Of a DNA stretch of 64,000 bases, positions 59,787-64,000 are shown in pieces. The DNA comes from Yinghuangia sp035454725 (GTDB lineage: Bacteria; Actinomycetota; Actinomycetes; Streptomycetales; Streptomycetaceae). Numbering within the stretch: the stretch's first letter is position 1; every line of letters starts with the position of its first letter. Position numbers and translations under genes: made by a program. Under the pieces are notes generated by a model. That model had not been told where the DNA came from. It searched no databases and was given only the letters and a program-made list of their open reading frames with translations. Location: assembly GCF_051388935.1 (NCBI RefSeq), contig NZ_JBPKBI010000010.1, forward strand, positions 202,733 through 266,732, written 5' to 3'.

Positions 59787-59985
59787 GCGCAGCGGCAGGC
59801 GGCACTGACCGACCGTCAGCTCGACACACAGGTTCGCAAGCCCGCCGACGCCGCCCGCTACCAGGCCGAACAGGAGGCCGAAGCCCGCAAGATCGCCCTG
59901 GTCAAGCAGGCCGAGGCGGACGCCGAGCGCGCCCGACTGACCGGTCGGGGCGAGAAGGAGCACCGCGCCGCGCAGGCAAACACTG

Positions 59986-60498
59986 AACGACCACTGACGG
60001 ATCGGGCTTCCGGCGCGGGAACCGCAGGGTGGACCGCGCCGGAGCCGGAGGTGTCGGGGGCCGGTTCCGCCGGCACAGCGGTCCGCCGCAGCGCCCGGCG
60101 CGCCCGGCCCGGCATCCGACCGACGGACAAGGGATCCGACGCGCATGGCACGGACGTCACATCGCAAGCCCTTGTGCCCGCACGTCGCGTCGGAAGACGG
60201 ACTGTGCGTGCGGTGTCGGCGTGCCCGCGCTTGTCCGCCGCTCGGCTCCTCCGGCGGGAGACGCGTCGTGGCGGACCGGCTTCGGCGTGCCCCGAGTGCC
60301 CGAGTCGGTGCATTCCTCCGTCGCCGCCGCGAACGCGGCGGGGCTGTTGACAGTGGTGGCCAGCTAAGTTAGAACGGCTGTTAAAAATTCGTGCGACTGT
60401 CCCGATCGCCTTCGGGAGCGGCCTGCGGATGGGGTGGGACCGGGCCGCCACGCGAGGCCCCCGGCCGCACTACCGCACTGTCAGCAAAGGGGAGTTCG
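59986..60498. other. intergenic region with decayed sequence, no gene recognised
   Basis: After the last flotillin-like codons the frame stays open but loses all similarity. Frames on either strand are short and arginine-rich. An AT-rich patch at 60360-60390 probably holds the promoter of the SDR gene that follows. Confidence 0.5.
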
Positions 60499-61317
60499 AT
60501 GGGCAAGCTGGACGGCAAGGTCGCGTTCGTCACGGGAGCCGCGCGCGGGCAGGGGCGCAGCCATGCGATCCGGCTGGCGCAAGAGGGCGCGGACATCATC
60601 GCGGTGGACATCTGTGCGCAGCTCGGCTCGGTGGCGTATCCGATGGGGACGCAGGAGGAGCTGGACGAGACCGTCAAGGCGGTGGAGGGCCTGGGGCGGC
60701 GGATCGTCGCGAGGAAGGCCGACGTGCGGGAACTGGCCGAGCTGCGGCAGGCGTTCGAGGAAGGGACGGGCGAACTGGGCCCGGTCGACATCGTGGTCGC
60801 GAACGCCGGTATCGGCGCGGGCGGCGCCGAGGTGTCGGAGGACCAGGAGTGGGACGAGGTGGTGTCCGTGAACCTCAAGGGCGTCTGGAACACCGGCCGT
60901 GTGGCGATCCCGTCGATGCTGGAGCGGAACCAGGGCGGGTCGATCGTGCTGACCAGCTCCACGGGCGGGATGATCGGCGTCGGCATCCCGACCGCGGGCT
61001 TCCTGGGCTACACCGCGGCCAAGCACGGTGTCGTGGGCCTGATGCGGTCGTGGGCGAACTTCCTTGCGCCGTACAGCATCCGCGTCAACAGCGTCGCCCC
61101 GACCGCGGTACGCACCCCGATGGCCGGAGACGGCAACCTCGCCGCGATCCTGGAGCACGCCCCGCAACTCGCGCACGCACTCACCAACGCGATGCCCGTC
61201 GACCTGGTCGAGCCGGTCGACATCTCCAACGCGATCGTGTGGCTGGTGTCGGACGACGCACGGTACGTGACCGGCACCGTCCTCCCCGTCGACGCGGGCA
61301 TGCTCAACAAGCGGTAA
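60499..61317 (+). CDS. mycofactocin-coupled SDR-family oxidoreductase
   Basis: A 272-residue SDR. The opening KVAFVTGAARGQGRSHAIRL and ADIIAVDICAQ are the hallmarks of the mycofactocin-dependent group, in which NAD is held tightly and electrons pass to mycofactocin. TGAARGQG is at 12-19, NAG at 102-104, and the catalytic pair is Tyr171/Lys175 in GYTAAKHG. It ends with VTGTVLPVDAG. The ATG follows AAAGGGGAG; the longer open frame is unrelated leader. It precedes molybdenum hydroxylase genes, and may oxidise an alcohol before or after hydroxylation. Confidence 0.92.
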   Translation: MGKLDGKVAFVTGAARGQGRSHAIRLAQEGADIIAVDICAQLGSVAYPMGTQEELDETVKAVEGLGRRIVARKADVRELAELRQAFEEGTGELGPVDIVVANAGIGAGGAEVSEDQEWDEVVSVNLKGVWNTGRVAIPSMLERNQGGSIVLTSSTGGMIGVGIPTAGFLGYTAAKHGVVGLMRSWANFLAPYSIRVNSVAPTAVRTPMAGDGNLAAILEHAPQLAHALTNAMPVDLVEPVDISNAIVWLVSDDARYVTGTVLPVDAGMLNKR

Positions 61318-61485
61318 CGCGGCCCCGCGCCGGATCCGTTCCCGGTCGGCAGGACGCGGCCACGGCGGCCCGGACGCCCCGGCCGCGACGACACGGTGCT
61401 CCCGCCGACCGGGGCGGTCCGACCGAACCGGATGCCACCTCCCCAGACCGCCGAAGCTTTTGCACACAAAGGAAGAACGACGCTG

Positions 61486-61527
61486 ATGGCACCCAACCTT
61501 CACGCGCAAGCCGGTGAGCGGCCGTGA
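61486..61527 (+). CDS. possible 13-codon leader ORF overlapping the start of the hydroxylase gene
   Basis: ATG at 61486 opens MAPNLHAQAGERP and its TGA (61525-61527) overlaps the GTG at 61524. Such overlap could couple translation, in the manner of the GTGA junction at the next gene. AAAGGAAG lies about 12 bases before the ATG, which is a poor distance. It may be chance. Confidence 0.25.
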   Translation: MAPNLHAQAGERP

Positions 61528-63905
61528 ACGCGCATACTCCGAACCCGTCCGACGAGGCCACGGACCGCTACGTGGGCTCGCGCGCGCTGCGTGTCGAGGA
61601 CCTGCGTTTGGTCACCGGCACGGGGACGTACGTCGACGACGTGGTGCGTCCGGGGATGCTGCACGCGTGTTTCGTGCGCAGTCCGATCGCGCGCGGCCGG
61701 ATTCTTGAGATCGACGTGTCCGAGGCACTGGCGCTCGACGGTGTCCACGCGGTGTTCCTCGCGGAGGATCTGAACCCGGGGGTGCACGAGCAGTGGTACT
61801 CCCTGGAGGGCAAGGACGCCAAGGACACCCCGCGTCCGCCGCTGGCGGACGGGGAGGTGAGGTTCGTCGGGGACCCGGTGGCGATGGTCGTCGCGGTGGA
61901 CCGCTACGTCGCGGAGGACGCGGCGGAACTGGTCGTCGTGGACTATGAGGCGCTGCCCCCGGTCGTCGACTACGCGGCCGGTTTGGGCGGTACGCATCTG
62001 GTGCACGCCGACTATCCCGGCAACCTTGTCGGCGAACTCGCGGGTCGTCCGATGGAGGATCTGGAGCCGGTATTCGCCGGGGCGGCGCATGTGGTGTGCG
62101 AGACGATCCACCAGCAGTCCCACGGCCCTGTGCCGATGGAGACGCGCGGGATGGTCGCCGAGTGGTCGGCGCCGAGCGGCGAGATGACGATGTGGGCGTC
62201 GACGCAGTCCCCGCACGAGCTGAGGGCATTCTGCGCGCGCTTGCTCGGCGTCGCCGAGCACAAGGTCCGGGTGGTCATGCGCGACACCGGCGGCGGTTTC
62301 GGGCAGAAGCAGTTGCCGCTGCGCGAGGACATGTGCGTCATGCTGGCGGCCAGGAAGCTGCCTGCCGCCTTGAAGTGGATCGAGGACCGGCAGGAGCACC
62401 TGATGTCGGCCGGCCAGGCCCGCCACGAGCACGGCGAGGCGCGGATGGCGTTCGACGCGGAGGGCAACATCCTGGCCGCGTCGCTGGACCATGTCATGGA
62501 CACCGGCGCCTACCCGACGCCGTCGCCGGTCGGAAGCAGCATCGTCGTGGGCCTGCTGTTCCCCGGCCCGTACCGGATTCCGGAGGGCACGTTCCGCTCG
62601 CGCTTCGCGTTCTCCAACACCAGCGGGCGCGTGGCCTACCGGGGTCCGTGGCAGTTCGAGTCGATGGCGCGTGAGGTCATCCTCGACATCGGCGCGCGCG
62701 AGATCGGTATGGATCCGATCGAGGTGCGGCGGAGGAACATGCTGCGGCGTGACGAGCTGCCGACGTTCAACTGCATGGGCATGCCGTACGACAACATCAC
62801 GCCGCTGGAGACCTTCGAACAGGCCCTGGAGATCCTGGACTTCGAGGCGTTCCGCCGCGAGCAGGCCGAAGCCAGGGAGCAAGGCCGCTACATCGGTGTT
62901 GGCACGTGCACGTACGTCGAACCCACCGCGGGCGCCAACCCGTTCTTGTCGACGGAGGGTGCGACGATCCGGATCGAGCCGTCGGGGCGGGTGAACGTCT
63001 ACACCTCCGGTGGTTCGTGCGGGAACAGCTTGGAGACCACCGCGAACCAGCTGGCCGCCGACGCACTGGGCGTGCTGCTGGAGGACGTCAACAGCATCCA
63101 GGGAGATACGGCGGTGACGCCGTTCGGCGGCGGCACGGGCGGCAGCCGCTCGGGTTCCATGGTCGCGGGGGCCATCGCGGAGACCGCGTCCGGTCTGCGG
63201 GAACGCATCCTGGCGATCGCCGCGCACAAGCTCGAAGTCCCCGTCGAGGAAGTCGAGTTCGTACGCAGCGTCGCGACCGCGAAGAGCAAGCCGGATGTCT
63301 CGTTGACACTGGCGGAGATCGCCGACATCGCTTACTTCCGCGTCGACCAGCTCCCGCCCGGCGTGCCGGCGGGCCTGGAGGCCAGTGGCCGCTACCGCGC
63401 CCAGGTGCCGATGGTGTGGGCCAACGCGACGCATGTGTCCGTGGTCGAGGTGGACACCGTGACCGGGCATGTCGAGGTGCTGCGGCATATCGTGAGCGAG
63501 GACTGCGGTCCGATGATCAACCCGAATGTGGTGGAGGGCCAGATCTTCGGCGGCACGGTCCAGGGGATCGGCGGGGCGTTGCTGGAGCACTTGGTCTACG
63601 ACGAGGACGGCAACCCGGTGACCACGACGTTCATGGACTACCTGCTGCCGACCGCGACCGAGGTGCCGGTGATCGAGCTCGGGCACATCGAGACGCCGGG
63701 CCCCGGGCCCGGTGGCTTCAAGGGCGTCGGCGAGGGCGGTGCGATCGGCGCCCCGCCCGCGGTGGCCAACGCGGTCGCGGACGCGCTCGCGCCGTTGGGC
63801 GTGAAGATCACCAGGATGCCGCTGACACCTTCCGTGATCGTCGACCTTGTCGACGAGGCCCGGGAGCGCACGGCCGACGCGACGACGGGGACGGTGACCG
63901 CGTGA
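61524..63905 (+). CDS. molybdenum hydroxylase large subunit (CO/xanthine dehydrogenase family, CoxL-like)
   Basis: A 793-residue molybdopterin-binding subunit. It contains GGGFGQKQ (256-263) near the cofactor, the active-site loop AYRGPW at 371-376, and the catalytic glutamate Glu737 in GVGEGGAIGAPP. True CO dehydrogenases of form I have AYxCSFR and form II AYRGAGR in that loop, so this enzyme is neither and should hydroxylate an organic substrate. GTG start. The next gene begins in its stop codon. The iron-sulfur subunit should lie beyond the right edge. Confidence 0.9.
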   Translation: MNAHTPNPSDEATDRYVGSRALRVEDLRLVTGTGTYVDDVVRPGMLHACFVRSPIARGRILEIDVSEALALDGVHAVFLAEDLNPGVHEQWYSLEGKDAKDTPRPPLADGEVRFVGDPVAMVVAVDRYVAEDAAELVVVDYEALPPVVDYAAGLGGTHLVHADYPGNLVGELAGRPMEDLEPVFAGAAHVVCETIHQQSHGPVPMETRGMVAEWSAPSGEMTMWASTQSPHELRAFCARLLGVAEHKVRVVMRDTGGGFGQKQLPLREDMCVMLAARKLPAALKWIEDRQEHLMSAGQARHEHGEARMAFDAEGNILAASLDHVMDTGAYPTPSPVGSSIVVGLLFPGPYRIPEGTFRSRFAFSNTSGRVAYRGPWQFESMAREVILDIGAREIGMDPIEVRRRNMLRRDELPTFNCMGMPYDNITPLETFEQALEILDFEAFRREQAEAREQGRYIGVGTCTYVEPTAGANPFLSTEGATIRIEPSGRVNVYTSGGSCGNSLETTANQLAADALGVLLEDVNSIQGDTAVTPFGGGTGGSRSGSMVAGAIAETASGLRERILAIAAHKLEVPVEEVEFVRSVATAKSKPDVSLTLAEIADIAYFRVDQLPPGVPAGLEASGRYRAQVPMVWANATHVSVVEVDTVTGHVEVLRHIVSEDCGPMINPNVVEGQIFGGTVQGIGGALLEHLVYDEDGNPVTTTFMDYLLPTATEVPVIELGHIETPGPGPGGFKGVGEGGAIGAPPAVANAVADALAPLGVKITRMPLTPSVIVDLVDEARERTADATTGTVTA

Positions 63906-64000
63906 AGCCGGCGGCATTCGAGTACCACGTGCCGGACACGGCCGAGGACGCGGTCGCGCTCCTCGCCGAACTCGGGGACGGGGCGAAGGCGATCGCGGGC
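63902..64000 (+). CDS. FAD-binding medium subunit of the molybdenum hydroxylase (CoxM-like), partial
   Basis: Starts at a GTG that overlaps the stop of the large-subunit gene (GTGA). The visible 33 residues, KPAAFEYHVPDTAEDAVALL and then GDGAKAIAG, match the start of CoxM-type subunits, in which the last part leads into the FAD-binding AGGxSLxP loop. It runs off the right edge. Confidence 0.88.
   Translation, partial: MKPAAFEYHVPDTAEDAVALLAELGDGAKAIAG

Larger units (their letters stand above)
57550..59985 (+). pseudogene. flotillin-like (SPFH/band 7) gene broken by two insertions
   Basis: Three collinear pieces of one protein survive. 57550-57618 encodes the N-terminal membrane helix, starting MAVFLTLGIAGVVLL and ending VVVTRY. 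59420-59595 resumes with KVAGPSETFIVTG and continues to HIPISVRGAVTLRGVKVNLE and GVAIVKVGGSEGSSR. About 59787-59985 gives QRQAALTDRQLDTQVRKPAD and ARLTGRGEKEHRAAQA, the coiled-coil region. The first break is the IS200/IS605 element; excision there restores the frame RY-KVAGPSE. The second break replaced most of the SPFH domain with an IS5-family scrap. The C-terminus is lost. Flotillins scaffold membrane microdomains. Confidence 0.8.

Noticed and set aside
60145..60372. A 75-codon frame with several cysteines, possibly a zinc-binding small protein
   Set aside because: No Shine-Dalgarno, no family match, and residue use looks like a shadow frame within decayed sequence.
60355..60392. A possible thirteenth regulon palindrome near the mycofactocin-type SDR
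   Set aside because: CTAAGTTAGAACGGCTGTT departs from the shared pattern at too many positions and is not symmetrical.
61524..63905. True aerobic CO dehydrogenase large subunit
   Set aside because: The active-site loop is AYRGPW, not the Cys-containing loop of form I, so a CO-oxidising assignment is not supported.

Overview
This is high-GC actinobacterial DNA. Many genes start with GTG, several overlap as GTGA/ATGA, and the gene content is typical of Streptomyces and its relatives: a SpoIIE-type phosphatase, a MerR regulator next to a cold-shock protein, an MMPL pump, F420-type oxidoreductases and a mycofactocin-type SDR. The window looks like an accessory catabolic region rather than core chromosome. 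Three places are assembly scars (29468-29672, 37370-37470, 47496-47746) and should not be read as biology.

Layout. 1-3.4 kb: the tail of an SDR gene with a degenerate duplicate of its own end, a multi-domain SpoIIE phosphatase, and a remnant of an EthD-like gene. 3.4-7.2 kb: an IclR regulator divergent from malate synthase and an enolase-superfamily enzyme. 7.4-12.3 kb: a GH3 beta-glucosidase, a TetR regulator with its own palindromic operator, a YdcF-like membrane protein and a GntR regulator.

12.3-50.1 kb: a large catabolic regulon. It holds four amidohydrolase-2 paralogues, two D-aminoacylase-like amidohydrolases, an imidazolonepropionase-like amidohydrolase, two aldehyde dehydrogenases, a cytochrome P450, a [3Fe-4S] ferredoxin, a Rieske oxygenase, a zinc alcohol dehydrogenase, two SDRs, two EthD-like proteins, a thiolase, a thiolase-like/DUF35 pair, a luciferase-like enzyme, a double-length family III CoA-transferase, an indolepyruvate:ferredoxin oxidoreductase fusion and a DoxX protein. 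Twelve related 16-bp palindromes (approximately AAGTRAGTRCTYACTT) sit in the promoter regions of these units. Two flank the start and end of the TetR gene at 16588-17307, the likely local repressor. All four amidohydrolase-2 genes have one. This coordinated regulon, whose substrate I cannot name, is the best candidate for an undescribed system. The logic suggests oxidation of an alkyl or cyclic compound (P450, Rieske, ADH, ALDH), CoA transfer, and thiolytic or retro-aldol cleavage. No acyl-CoA ligase, acyl-CoA dehydrogenase or enoyl-CoA hydratase is in view.

Mobile DNA cuts into this region. A TnpB element (about 17500-19055), which carries a small ribbon-helix-helix gene instead of tnpA, has landed between an operator-bearing leader and an aldehyde dehydrogenase start codon. 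A solitary copy of the same type of left end lies directly before the ferredoxin oxidoreductase start (33598-33697). Both ends carry an outward Shine-Dalgarno sequence. A complete tnpA/tnpB element (57619-59419) has split a flotillin gene, which was further damaged by an IS5-family remnant.

50-57.3 kb: a small hypothetical gene, a MerR regulator, a cold-shock protein with a long leader, an MMPL transporter with a divergent TetR, and another TetR. 60.5-64 kb: a mycofactocin-type SDR followed by the large and (partial) medium subunits of a molybdenum hydroxylase of the CO/xanthine dehydrogenase family.
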